A stretch of DNA of 42,711 nucleotides from Rhodothermus sp. GTDB taxonomy: Bacteria; Bacteroidota; Rhodothermia; Rhodothermales; Rhodothermaceae. The notes beneath the pieces were generated by a model. The model did not search any database. It saw only the letters and a list, made by a program, of their open reading frames with translations, and was not told where the DNA came from. Numbering within the stretch: the stretch's first letter is position 1; the number at the start of each line of letters is the position of its first letter. Below, piece by piece: positions 11,322 through 18,771 of the stretch. Where the stretch lies: positions 1 to 42,711 of the forward strand of contig WFPM01000144.1 in assembly GCA_015487635.1 (NCBI GenBank). Reading direction: 5' to 3'. The position numbers were made by a program, and so were the translations under genes.

Positions 11322-11376
11322 TTTCCCCCCTCCCTGCCAGGGGGAAGTACAAGGAAAAAACACTGGCGGTGGTGCT
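11322..11376 (+). repeat. GC-rich palindromic repeat, degenerate copy A
   Basis: CCCCCCTCCCTGCCAGGGGG forms the same C-run/G-run hairpin as copy B. It is followed by a diverged second half (CACTGGCGGTGGTGCTGA) that keeps the GGCGGTGG end. The A-rich insert between the halves suggests decay. Confidence 0.5.
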
Positions 11377-11451
11377 GACGCACATGCCCCGCCAAACGTC
11401 GGTCCGCAGAGCTAAGCGCCTGCGTTGAATCCAGCACCGCACCGGCCTTTA

Positions 11452-11507
11452 CGAACACGCTCCCCCCTGCCAGGGGGAGCTGCCGCGAAGCGGCGGTGGG
11501 GGTTCAC
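11452..11507 (+). repeat. GC-rich palindromic repeat, full copy B
   Basis: Two hairpins in a row. CTCCCCC (11460-11466) pairs with GGGGGAG (11473-11479), and GCCGC-GAA-GCGGC (11482-11494) follows, then GGTGGGGG. The architecture is that of short REP-like intergenic elements. Confidence 0.65.
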
Positions 11508-11514
11508 AAAAATG

Positions 11515-11558
11515 CCTCCTTCCAGGGGGAGCGGGCCCGAAGGGCCCGAGGGGGTGTT
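11515..11558 (+). repeat. GC-rich palindromic repeat, copy C
   Basis: CCTCCTTCCAGGGGGAGC is followed by GGGCCC-GAA-GGGCCC (11533-11547) and GAGGGGGTG. It has the same order of parts as copy B. The second stem has a different sequence but stays perfectly paired around the same GAA loop. Confidence 0.6.
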
Positions 11559-11605
11559 CGTTCAGGGAAAGTTGGTATCCGGTTTCACGGCCCGAGCAAA
11601 ATGAG

Positions 11606-11621
11606 CAGACACGTCAGTCTG
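11606..11621. repeat. Short hairpin CAGAC-ACGTCA-GTCTG
   Basis: A 5-bp inverted repeat around ACGTCA, continued by TCCCTACCA. It looks like another dispersed intergenic element at the edge of the repeat cluster, just downstream of topA. Confidence 0.35.
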
Positions 11622-11660
11622 TCCCTACCATACGGGTAAAAAACGGCCAGACGTTTCGGT

Positions 11661-14231
11661 TCACTTTGAGCGGCGGCTGCGCGTTCGTTTTCTGCGGGCA
11701 GCCTTCTTTTCCAGCAGGGCCAGCGCTTCTTCCAGCGTGATGGCTTCGGGCGCGCGTCCTTCGGGGAGCGAGGCGTTCGTGCGGCCATGCTTCACATAAG
11801 GCCCATAGCGGCCCTCCCAGACCTCCACCGGCTCGCCGGTCTCAGGATGCGTCCCCAGTACGCGAAGTGGCCGGCTCCGTGCTTCCTTTTCGGCCAGCAG
11901 TTCCAGCGCCCGCTCCAGATCAATCGTGAACACGTCGTCCTCTTCCTTGAGCGAGGCGAACGTCCGCCCGTGCTGCACGTAGGGTCCGTAGCGGCCGATG
12001 CCCACCAGCACGGGCTGGCCGGTTTCGGGATGGGTGCCCAGCATGCGCGGCAGTTTCAGCAGCGTCCGTGCCGTTTCCAGGTCCACCACGGCCGGTTCCA
12101 TGCCCGGTGGCAACGCCACCCGCTTCGGCTTGCCGGCCTGTTCATCGTCGCCGAGCTGCACGTAGTAACCGTAAGGGCCACGGCGGAGCAGCACGGGCAT
12201 TCCGGTTTCCGGATCGATGCCCAGCACCCGGTCTTCGATCTGTCCTTCGCGCAGGATCTGCTCCAGCTTCTCGCGGGTCACGTCTCCGGGCGCCAGGTCG
12301 GGCGGCAGCGAGGCGGTCACAATCTGCCCGTCCACCGGGCCTTCGACGTACGGCCCGTACTTCCCTACACGCACCACGTAGGGCTCCCACTGCGGAAAGC
12401 GAATCGTCGAGACCTCGCGGGGATCCACGCGCCGCAGCGCCTCGACGATCATACGCTCAAGCCCTTCCTCGCCCTGATAGAACTGACGCAGGTAAGGGAC
12501 CGTCTTCTGTCGGCCGCGCGCGATCTCGTCAAGCGCCTCCTCCATCTGGGCCGTGAAGCCCAGGTCTACCAGCTTCTCGAAACAGGCTTCCAGCAGGTTG
12601 TTCGTGGCGAATGCCATGAATGTGGGCACAAGCTGGTTGCCGCGCCGCACGGCATAGCCACGCTGCAGGATGGTGTCGATGATCGTTGCGTAGGTGCTCG
12701 GCCGGCCGATCCCTTCCTGCTCAAGCGTCTTGACGAGGGTGGCTTCGGTGTAGCGGGCCGGCGGGCGCGTCTCGTGCCGCCGGGGCTCGACCTGCACACA
12801 ACGCGGCCGGTCGCCTTTTTTCAAGGGCGGGAGTGGCTGATCGCGGTCTTCAAGGGCGGCCTCCGGATCGTCGCTGCCCTCGACGTAGGCCCGGAAGAAG
12901 CCCGGAAACTCGACGGTCCGGCCCGAGGCGCGAAAGCGGGCGATCGGCTCCCGGTCGCCAGCCTCCAGATGCACCGTCAGCAGCCGGAGCCGCGCATCGG
13001 CCATCTGCGAGGCCACCGTGCGCTTCCAGATCAGGTCGTACAGCGCCGCGTCGATGCCGGTCAGGCCCAGCTCTTCGGCCGTTTTCATCTCGCGACCGGC
13101 GGGCCGGATGGCCTCGTGCGCCTCCTGTGCATTGCGGACGCGGCTCTGATACTGACGCGGCTGCGGGCTCAGGTATTCCTTTCCGTAGCGTTCGACGATG
13201 GTCCGGCGACTGGCCTCAAGGGCTTCCTGCGACAAGTGCGTCGAGTCGGTGCGCATGTAGGTAATGTAGCCCTGCTCGTAGAGACGCTGGGCGATCTGCA
13301 TGGTCTGCCGTGCCGACAGCCCCAGCTTACGGCTGGCCTCCTGCTGGAGTGTGGAGGTGATGAACGGCGGGGCGGGCGATCGGGTCACGACGCGTTCTTC
13401 GACCTCGGCCACCACCCAACCTTCGTGACGAAGTCGCTCGGCCAGCTCGCGGGCCTGCGCCTCGTCGAGCAGGATCACGTCGCGGCCGGGCACCAGCCCT
13501 TCCTTCAGCCGGCCGGTGTGTTCGTCGAAGTCCTTGCCGCCGGCCACCCGGATGCCCCCCACGTGCGTCAGCACCGCCTCGAACGTCTGCCCCTCCTGCT
13601 CCAGCAGCGCCTTCAGATCCCAGTAGGTGGCCGGGACGAACGCGATGCGTTCTTTCTCGCGCAGCACGAGCAGCCGCACGGCCGCGCTCTGGACACGTCC
13701 GGCCGACAGCCGCGGCGCGATCTTGCGCCAGAGCACGGGCGAGACCAGGTAGCCCACCAGGCGGTCCAGAATGCGCCGGGCTTCCTGCGCCTCGACCAGG
13801 TTGTAGTCGATGTCGCGCGGATTGCGCAGCGCCTGTTCGATCGCCTCCCGCGTGATCTCGTGGAAGACCATGCGGCGAACCGGCACCTTCGGTTTGAGCA
13901 CCTCGACCAGGTGCCAGCCGATGGATTCGCCCTCACGGTCTTCGTCGGTGGCGATGTACAGCTCGTCGGCTTCCTTCAGCGCCGCTTTGAGCTGCTGCAC
14001 TACCTTTCGCTTGTCGCGCGGAATCACGTAAAGCGGCTCAAAATCGCGATCGATGCGCACGCCCAGCCGCGCCCACTCCTCGTGCTTCAGGTGGGCGGGC
14101 ACTTCGGCCGCCGAGGCCGGCAGATCGCGGATGTGTCCCATGCTGGCCTCGACCCGGAAGCCGTCCTTCGGCAGAAAATTGCGGATGGTGCGTGCTTTCG
14201 TCGGCGACTCGACAACGACCAGGCGCTTCAT
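11661..14231 (-). CDS. topA: DNA topoisomerase I (type IA)
   Basis: 856 aa from the ATG at 14231 ([16 protein letters not shown]), which begins directly with the TOPRIM domain; the track's longer start adds eight unlikely residues that overlap the upstream terminator. The enzyme relaxes negative supercoils through a 5'-phosphotyrosine. The TOPRIM acidic motif is ATDEDREGE (about residue 110). The catalytic Tyr is at 325 in [14 protein letters not shown], followed by the HEAIRP segment. The C-terminal third has repeated topoisomerase C-terminal units (GRYGPYV appears several times, with LGTHPETG-type linkers) instead of Cys4 zinc ribbons. It ends in a very basic tail ([15 protein letters not shown]) fit for DNA binding. 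It is probably transcribed alone; a terminator lies just upstream. Confidence 0.96.
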   Translation of the reverse strand: MKRLVVVESPTKARTIRNFLPKDGFRVEASMGHIRDLPASAAEVPAHLKHEEWARLGVRIDRDFEPLYVIPRDKRKVVQQLKAALKEADELYIATDEDREGESIGWHLVEVLKPKVPVRRMVFHEITREAIEQALRNPRDIDYNLVEAQEARRILDRLVGYLVSPVLWRKIAPRLSAGRVQSAAVRLLVLREKERIAFVPATYWDLKALLEQEGQTFEAVLTHVGGIRVAGGKDFDEHTGRLKEGLVPGRDVILLDEAQARELAERLRHEGWVVAEVEERVVTRSPAPPFITSTLQQEASRKLGLSARQTMQIAQRLYEQGYITYMRTDSTHLSQEALEASRRTIVERYGKEYLSPQPRQYQSRVRNAQEAHEAIRPAGREMKTAEELGLTGIDAALYDLIWKRTVASQMADARLRLLTVHLEAGDREPIARFRASGRTVEFPGFFRAYVEGSDDPEAALEDRDQPLPPLKKGDRPRCVQVEPRRHETRPPARYTEATLVKTLEQEGIGRPSTYATIIDTILQRGYAVRRGNQLVPTFMAFATNNLLEACFEKLVDLGFTAQMEEALDEIARGRQKTVPYLRQFYQGEEGLERMIVEALRRVDPREVSTIRFPQWEPYVVRVGKYGPYVEGPVDGQIVTASLPPDLAPGDVTREKLEQILREGQIEDRVLGIDPETGMPVLLRRGPYGYYVQLGDDEQAGKPKRVALPPGMEPAVVDLETARTLLKLPRMLGTHPETGQPVLVGIGRYGPYVQHGRTFASLKEEDDVFTIDLERALELLAEKEARSRPLRVLGTHPETGEPVEVWEGRYGPYVKHGRTNASLPEGRAPEAITLEEALALLEKKAARRKRTRSRRSK

Positions 14232-14253
14232 AACGATCGGGCTGCTTCCGTAC

Positions 14254-14284
14254 AAAAAACCGCCCGGCTATCGGGGCCGGGCGG
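14254..14284 (-). terminator. Intrinsic terminator between the DUF5615 gene and topA
   Basis: On the minus strand the stem CCGCCCGGC / GCCGGGCGG (plus positions 14276-14284 and 14260-14268) is followed by TTTTTT (14259-14254). It would end transcription coming from the DUF433/DUF5615 pair before topA. Confidence 0.8.
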
Positions 14285-14290
14285 GCAGTC

Positions 14291-14316
14291 TCACGCCTAC
14301 CGGCAGGCAACGTTCC
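14291..14316 (+). repeat. 26-bp direct repeat, left copy
   Basis: Contains CACGCCTACCGGCAGGCAAC and is identical over 26 bases to the copy at 14915-14940. The inner GCCTACCGGCAGGC is nearly palindromic. The two copies bracket the DUF5615/DUF433 pair. Confidence 0.85.
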
Positions 14317-14330
14317 GGAAAGGAGTATGC

Positions 14331-14663
14331 TCAGACCAGCAGCAGGATACCAATCGCCTCGCTCTGCACAAGCTCCGCCACGAGTTCGTAGTTTCGGCGC
14401 AGAATTTCCTCAATTTCACGAGTAGAGCAGTTACCACGTCCGATCCAGATTACCTTGGGAGGAAAGCCATAAAGCGCACTCATTTCGGCAAAATCAGCAT
14501 CTTTGCTTACGAGTACATAGCCATGGGCCCGAGCGAACTCCCATACCTCAACATCCAGCGCCTGCTCCAATCCCACTTCAGAGACGTGTGCGGACCCGGG
14601 ATAGCAGTCGGCAAGTCGGGCAACCAGGCGCGGCGAAAGATTCTGGTCGAACAGCAACTTCAT
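14331..14663 (-). CDS. DUF5615 PIN-like protein, probable toxin
   Basis: 110 aa. It opens with MKLLFDQNLSPRL, the hallmark of DUF5615: a PIN/Mut7-C-like nuclease fold whose Asp6 lies in the first conserved acidic site. A second acidic cluster is in LVSKDADFAEM (about 52-62). The Trp-Ile-Gly-Arg-Gly-Asn segment (VIWIGRGNCST) and the C-terminal helix also fit. Members are usually paired with a DUF433 protein, and the pair is regarded as a type II toxin-antitoxin system in which this partner would be the ribonuclease. The start overlaps the end of the DUF433 gene (four-base ATGA overlap). Toxic activity is inferred from the family, not shown. Confidence 0.85.
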   Translation of the reverse strand: MKLLFDQNLSPRLVARLADCYPGSAHVSEVGLEQALDVEVWEFARAHGYVLVSKDADFAEMSALYGFPPKVIWIGRGNCSTREIEEILRRNYELVAELVQSEAIGILLLV

Positions 14664-14884
14664 GCGGGAGCCATCAACGTATGCCGTTCACGAACCGCCG
14701 CATATTCCAGACAGGCCAGAATGTCTTCCTTTGTCAGATAGGGAAAGTCTTCTAGAATCTCGTCATATGACATGCCCGAGGCCAGATAGCTGAGCACATC
14801 GTAAACGGTAATCCGCATACCCCGAATGCAGGGCTTACCGCCACGTTTGCCGGGTTCGATGGTAATACGATCCCGATAACGCAT
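14660..14884 (-). CDS. DUF433 protein, probable antitoxin
   Basis: 74 aa, the typical length of DUF433 proteins. ITIEPGKRGGKPCIRGMRITVYDVLSYLASG and MSYDEILEDFPYLTKEDILACLEYA are the family's two conserved blocks. The second is a winged or helix-turn-helix-like region thought to bind DNA and autoregulate the pair. It is the first gene of a two-gene unit with the DUF5615 gene. The unit lies between two terminators and within 26-bp direct repeats, so it looks like a self-contained cassette inserted between topA and the fatty-acid operon. Confidence 0.85.
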   Translation of the reverse strand: MRYRDRITIEPGKRGGKPCIRGMRITVYDVLSYLASGMSYDEILEDFPYLTKEDILACLEYAAVRERHTLMAPA

Positions 14885-14914
14885 CGCAAAAAAGCACTAT
14901 CGCTTTTTCGCTGT

Positions 14915-14940
14915 TCACGCCTACCGGCAGGCAACGTTCC
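14915..14940 (+). repeat. 26-bp direct repeat, right copy
   Basis: Identical to 14291-14316. It lies about 30 bases upstream of the DUF433 start codon, so it could also hold part of the promoter or operator of the pair. Confidence 0.85.
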
Positions 14941-14966
14941 AAGCAGGCTCCGGGTTGGCGTGGCAT

Positions 14967-14996
14967 AAAAAAGGGGACCGGCCGAAACCGGTCCCC
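14967..14996 (-). terminator. Intrinsic terminator of the beta-oxidation operon
   Basis: On the minus strand GGGGACCGG / CCGGTCCCC (plus 14988-14996 and 14973-14981) is followed by TTTTTT (14972-14967). It lies 21 bases after the fadE stop. Confidence 0.85.
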
Positions 14997-15017
14997 TGCT
15001 GTGCCTGCTGCGTGCGG

Positions 15018-17522
15018 TTACGATTCGGTCGCGACCGCCTCATGGCTGCCGTCGCCGGCCGTCTCTATGCCGGCCGGCGGCGCATTGTAGTAGCGCCGGT
15101 ATTCCTCGAGCGTGAAGGCATCGACTTGGATGGCATCCCAGCGGGCCGCTTCAGCCTCCTGGATAAGGCCGGCCTCCTCGGCCGTGATGATGCCTTTTTC
15201 GACGGCCTGGCGCACGAGCTGCTCCGGCCGCGCTTTGGGCAGCTCGCCCCTTTTGACGGCTGCGTAGATCTTCCTGAGCAGCTCGTCCTCCTGGTAGGCC
15301 AGCCGGAAGGCCCGTTCCAGGCGACCGAGCGCTTCGTTCGGATCGGACGGCACGTACATGCCGGCCGTCATACGCTCCCGCTGCTCGCCCGGCGTCAGCA
15401 TGAGCTGAGCCACCCGATGCCCCAGCCGGTCCGAAGGCGGCGCGCTCAGGCGGTTCAGACGCGACCACCAGGCGGCCGGCCCCCGCAGGAACCAGGTCAG
15501 CCCCGGAATGCGCAGGTTGTCGAAAAGACCGTCGAAGGCCTGCTGCATCCGGTGAAAGGCATACTGCATGGCCCAGTCGAAGAACGGGCGGTCTTCTTCA
15601 TGCCGGCCCTCGGCCTCGAAGCGCCGCATGGTGGCCGTGGCCAGGTACATCCAGGAGAAGATGTCGGCAAAGCGGCCCGTCAGCTTCTCCTTACGTTTCA
15701 GGTTGCCGCCCAGCGCGGCCATGGCCAGATCGGCCAGGAAAGCGAACGAAGCCGAGGCCCAGGCCAGCTTCCGGGCATAGCGGGCGGCCGGACCCGAAAC
15801 GCCTGTGCGCGCCAGGCGTCCGCGCGACAGGCTCAGCAGCAGCGCCCGCGCGCCGTTGCGCACCACCAGGCCGACGTGCTTCCAGAAAGCGTCGTCGAAC
15901 GCCTTCACGTCGCCGCGCTCCAGCGCCGAGATCTCTTTGTAGGCGTAGGGATGGCAGCGGATGGCCCCCTGTCCGAAGATCATCAGCGTGCGCGTCAGAA
16001 TGTTGGCCCCTTCGACGGTGATGCCGATCGGCGCGGCGATGTAGCCGTGGGCCAGCAGGTTGCGCGGTCCGCGCGAAATGCCGTTGCCGCCCAGAATGTC
16101 CATGCCGTCGTTGATGGCCTGCCGCCCCAGCTCGGTCGTGTTGTACTTCATGATGGCCGAGACGACGGCCGGCTTGGCGCCCCGATCCAGCCCACCGCAC
16201 GTGTAGACGCGCCCGGCCTCGACCAGGTAGTTGAAGCCGCCGATGCGGGCCAGCGGCTCTTCGATGCCTTCAAACATGCCGATGGGCAGCCCGAACTGAC
16301 GCCGCACGCGGGCATGCGCCGAAGTGACGCGGTAGACCAGCTTCAGGCCGCCCGCCGACGAAGCCGGCAGCGAAATACCACGCCCGGCCGCCAGCGACTC
16401 CATGAGCATGCGCCAGCCTTTGCCGGCCCACTCTGGTCCGCCGATGATCGCATCGATGGGCACCACGACGTCGTGGCCTTCCACCGGGCAGTTGTAGAAG
16501 GGCACGCTCAGCGGATCGTGCCGCATGCCCAACTTGACGCCCGGCGTACTGGTCGGAATCAGCGCGCATGTGATGCCCAGATCCTCACCTTTACCCAGCA
16601 GGTTGTCCGGGTCCCGGAGTTTGAAGGCCAGCCCCAGCACCGTCGCAATGGCGGCCAGCGTGATGTAGCGCTTCTGGAAGTTCAGCCGGATGTAGAGCTT
16701 GCCGTCCTCGCCCCGGAACACGACGCCGCTGGCCTGGATGGCTCCGGCGTCGGACCCGGCGCCAGGCTCGGTCAGCGCAAAGGCCGGGATTTCCTCACCC
16801 CGGGCCAGCCGGGGCAGGTAGTAGTCGCGCTGTTCCTGCGTGCCGTAGTGGATGAGCAATTCGGCCGGTCCCAGCGAGTTGGGTACCATGACCGTCGTGG
16901 CCAGCGGCCCGCAACGCGAGGCCAGCTTCTGCACGACCGCACTGTTGGCCAGCGCCGAAAAGCCCAGCCCGCCGTATTCTTTCGGAATGATGATGCCCAG
17001 AAAGCCTTTCTCCCGGATGAACTGCCACACTTCCGGCGGCAGATCGCGCCGGCGCCAGACCTCCCAGTCGTTCACCATCCGGCAGAGTTCCTCGACAGGC
17101 CCCTCCAGGAAGGCTCGTTCCTCTTCGGTGAGCGAGGGATAGTTCGTTTCGCGAAGCAGCCGCTTGAAGTTTGGCTTGCCGGCAAACAGTTCACCTTCGA
17201 CCCAGACGGTGCCGGCTTCGATGGCCGTGCGCTCGGTATCGGAGATCTTCGGCAGAAAGCCGGACGCCCGCATGAAGGCCATGAGCGGCCCAGAGACGAG
17301 CGTCCGCCGCAGCGGCTTCAGGTTGAAGACCACGGCCAGCACGCCGAAGACCACCCAGAGCCACAGGGGAGCTCCCAGCCCGTAGAGCGCAACGGCCGTC
17401 GCCAGCGTCCAGAGCCCGAGTGGCGCGCCCGTGAAGGCCAGCGCCAGCGCCACCACAAGCGCGCCGAGCACGATCCAGCCGGCGCCTACAGGGTCCAGAA
17501 AGTGATAAAACGGCAGGTTCAT
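15018..17522 (-). CDS. fadE: Acyl-CoA dehydrogenase, FadE type
   Basis: 834 aa from the ATG at 17522, which has GGAGGGG just upstream; the 38-residue longer track start has no such support and is low-complexity. It performs the first oxidation step of beta-oxidation, acyl-CoA to trans-2-enoyl-CoA with FAD. It is the long FadE form: about three N-terminal hydrophobic segments (residues 12-70), then the dehydrogenase fold. That fold shows IIPKEYGGLGFS, AFALTEPGAGSDAG (substrate/FAD binding), the KRYITLA strand and ILGGNGISRGP. A long helical C-terminal part follows, as in E. coli FadE (814 aa). It is the last gene of the operon, 34 bases after fadA and ahead of a strong terminator. It probably sits at the inner face of the membrane. 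Confidence 0.93.
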   Translation of the reverse strand: MNLPFYHFLDPVGAGWIVLGALVVALALAFTGAPLGLWTLATAVALYGLGAPLWLWVVFGVLAVVFNLKPLRRTLVSGPLMAFMRASGFLPKISDTERTAIEAGTVWVEGELFAGKPNFKRLLRETNYPSLTEEERAFLEGPVEELCRMVNDWEVWRRRDLPPEVWQFIREKGFLGIIIPKEYGGLGFSALANSAVVQKLASRCGPLATTVMVPNSLGPAELLIHYGTQEQRDYYLPRLARGEEIPAFALTEPGAGSDAGAIQASGVVFRGEDGKLYIRLNFQKRYITLAAIATVLGLAFKLRDPDNLLGKGEDLGITCALIPTSTPGVKLGMRHDPLSVPFYNCPVEGHDVVVPIDAIIGGPEWAGKGWRMLMESLAAGRGISLPASSAGGLKLVYRVTSAHARVRRQFGLPIGMFEGIEEPLARIGGFNYLVEAGRVYTCGGLDRGAKPAVVSAIMKYNTTELGRQAINDGMDILGGNGISRGPRNLLAHGYIAAPIGITVEGANILTRTLMIFGQGAIRCHPYAYKEISALERGDVKAFDDAFWKHVGLVVRNGARALLLSLSRGRLARTGVSGPAARYARKLAWASASFAFLADLAMAALGGNLKRKEKLTGRFADIFSWMYLATATMRRFEAEGRHEEDRPFFDWAMQYAFHRMQQAFDGLFDNLRIPGLTWFLRGPAAWWSRLNRLSAPPSDRLGHRVAQLMLTPGEQRERMTAGMYVPSDPNEALGRLERAFRLAYQEDELLRKIYAAVKRGELPKARPEQLVRQAVEKGIITAEEAGLIQEAEAARWDAIQVDAFTLEEYRRYYNAPPAGIETAGDGSHEAVATES

Positions 17523-17556
17523 GATCCCCTCCGTTGTATGGTTGGCGGTTGCTGCC

Positions 17557-18744
17557 TCAGCGTTGCAGGTTTTCGATGATGCCAGCGGCGCCCATGCCGC
17601 CGCCCACGCACATCGTGCAGAGGCCGTAGCGGCCACCCCGCCGCCGCAGCTCGTACAGCAACGTGGCGGTCAGTTTGGCCCCCGTGCAGCCGAGCGGATG
17701 GCCCAGCGCGATGGCGCCACCGTTCACGTTCACTTTCTCCTCGTCGAGCCCTACCTCCCGGATGACGGCCAGCGCCTGCGGGGCAAAGGCTTCGTTCAAT
17801 TCGATCAGGTCGATGTCGTCGAGCGTCAAGCCGGTCTGCCTGAGCACCTTATGGATGGCCTCGACGGGGCCGATGCCCATGATCTCGGGCGGCACGCCGG
17901 CCAGCGCAAAACCGATGAGCCGGCCCATGGGCTCGACGCCCAGCTCCCGTACCATACGTTCGCTCATGACCACGGCCGCGGCCGCCCCGTCTGACTTCTG
18001 CGAGGCATTACCGGCCGTCACGGTCCCGTTTACCTTGAAGACGGGCCGCAATGCGGCCAGCGCCTCCAGGCTCGTGTCGCGACGCGGCCCTTCGTCCACG
18101 CGGAATTCCTTCTCGACGGTGCGCGTCTGGCCGTTCTCATAGACCACCTCACACACCGGGACGGGCACGATCTCTTCGTCGAACTTGCCGCTGTCGATCG
18201 CCTCGATGGCCCGCTGGTGCGAGCGCAGCGCGAAGCGGTCGGCCTCCTCACGGGTGATGCCGTAACGCTCGGCCACATTTTCGGCGGTCAGCCCCATCGA
18301 CAGGTACACGTCGATGTCGCGCTCGACCAGTTCGGGATCGGGCTGGAAGAAAAAGCCCGTCATGGGCACCTGGCTCATCGACTCGGTGCCGCCCGCCACG
18401 ATCACGTCGGCGTGCCCGGCCATAATGGCCTGCGTAGCCATGGCGATGGTCTGCAGCCCCGACGAGCAGAAGCGGTTGACGGTGGCACCGGGCACGCTGT
18501 CGGGCAGGCCGGCCTTCTGGGCCACGATCCGACCCATGTTCATGCCCTGGGGCCCTTCGGGGAAGGCGCATCCCATAATCACATCGTCGATCAACTCGGG
18601 CTCCAGTCCTTTCACGCGTCGAACGGCTTCGCGCACGGCAATGGCGCCCAACTCCTCAGGACGCACGTTGCGCAGCGATCCCTTTTCGGCCTTGCCGACG
18701 GCCGTACGCACAATGCTGACGATATATGCTCCGTTAGCCTGCAT
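17557..18744 (-). CDS. fadA: Acetyl-CoA acyltransferase (3-ketoacyl-CoA thiolase)
   Basis: 395 aa, standard thiolase length. It cleaves 3-ketoacyl-CoA with CoA to acetyl-CoA and a shortened acyl-CoA. The nucleophilic Cys is in [15 protein letters not shown] (about residue 92). [27 protein letters not shown] (catalytic His) and the final [11 protein letters not shown] (the proton-transfer Cys) are all intact. The gene lies 27 bases after fadN and 34 before fadE. Together with fadN it would form the trifunctional steps of the spiral. A biosynthetic acetoacetyl-CoA thiolase is less likely because of the operon. Confidence 0.94.
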   Translation of the reverse strand: MQANGAYIVSIVRTAVGKAEKGSLRNVRPEELGAIAVREAVRRVKGLEPELIDDVIMGCAFPEGPQGMNMGRIVAQKAGLPDSVPGATVNRFCSSGLQTIAMATQAIMAGHADVIVAGGTESMSQVPMTGFFFQPDPELVERDIDVYLSMGLTAENVAERYGITREEADRFALRSHQRAIEAIDSGKFDEEIVPVPVCEVVYENGQTRTVEKEFRVDEGPRRDTSLEALAALRPVFKVNGTVTAGNASQKSDGAAAAVVMSERMVRELGVEPMGRLIGFALAGVPPEIMGIGPVEAIHKVLRQTGLTLDDIDLIELNEAFAPQALAVIREVGLDEEKVNVNGGAIALGHPLGCTGAKLTATLLYELRRRGGRYGLCTMCVGGGMGAAGIIENLQR

Positions 18745-18771
18745 GGCAGTTGTCTTTTTCAGTTTCGGGGT

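Larger units (their letters stand above)
10913..11660. other. Gene-free interval with palindromic repeats
   Basis: 748 bases between the stop of the membrane-protein gene and the end of topA. All ORFs in it are short, mutually overlapping in several frames, and unlike any protein I know. A GGGGGC-ATCCAG-GCCCCC hairpin lies at about 10984-11001. The right half (11322-11621) holds the repeat cluster listed separately. The topA 3' side has only a weak T-run (minus strand GGCCGTTTTTT, about 11639-11650) that could act as its terminator. Confidence 0.6.

Noticed and set aside
10920-11445. Small genes in the gap before topA (for example 11090-11428 + and 11011-11442 -)
   Set aside because: Several frames are open at once, none has a ribosome-binding site or recognisable protein, and the translations cross the palindromic repeats.
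11322-11560. CRISPR array
   Set aside because: The repeats are self-complementary, differ in sequence and spacing, and have no uniform spacers; no cas genes are present.
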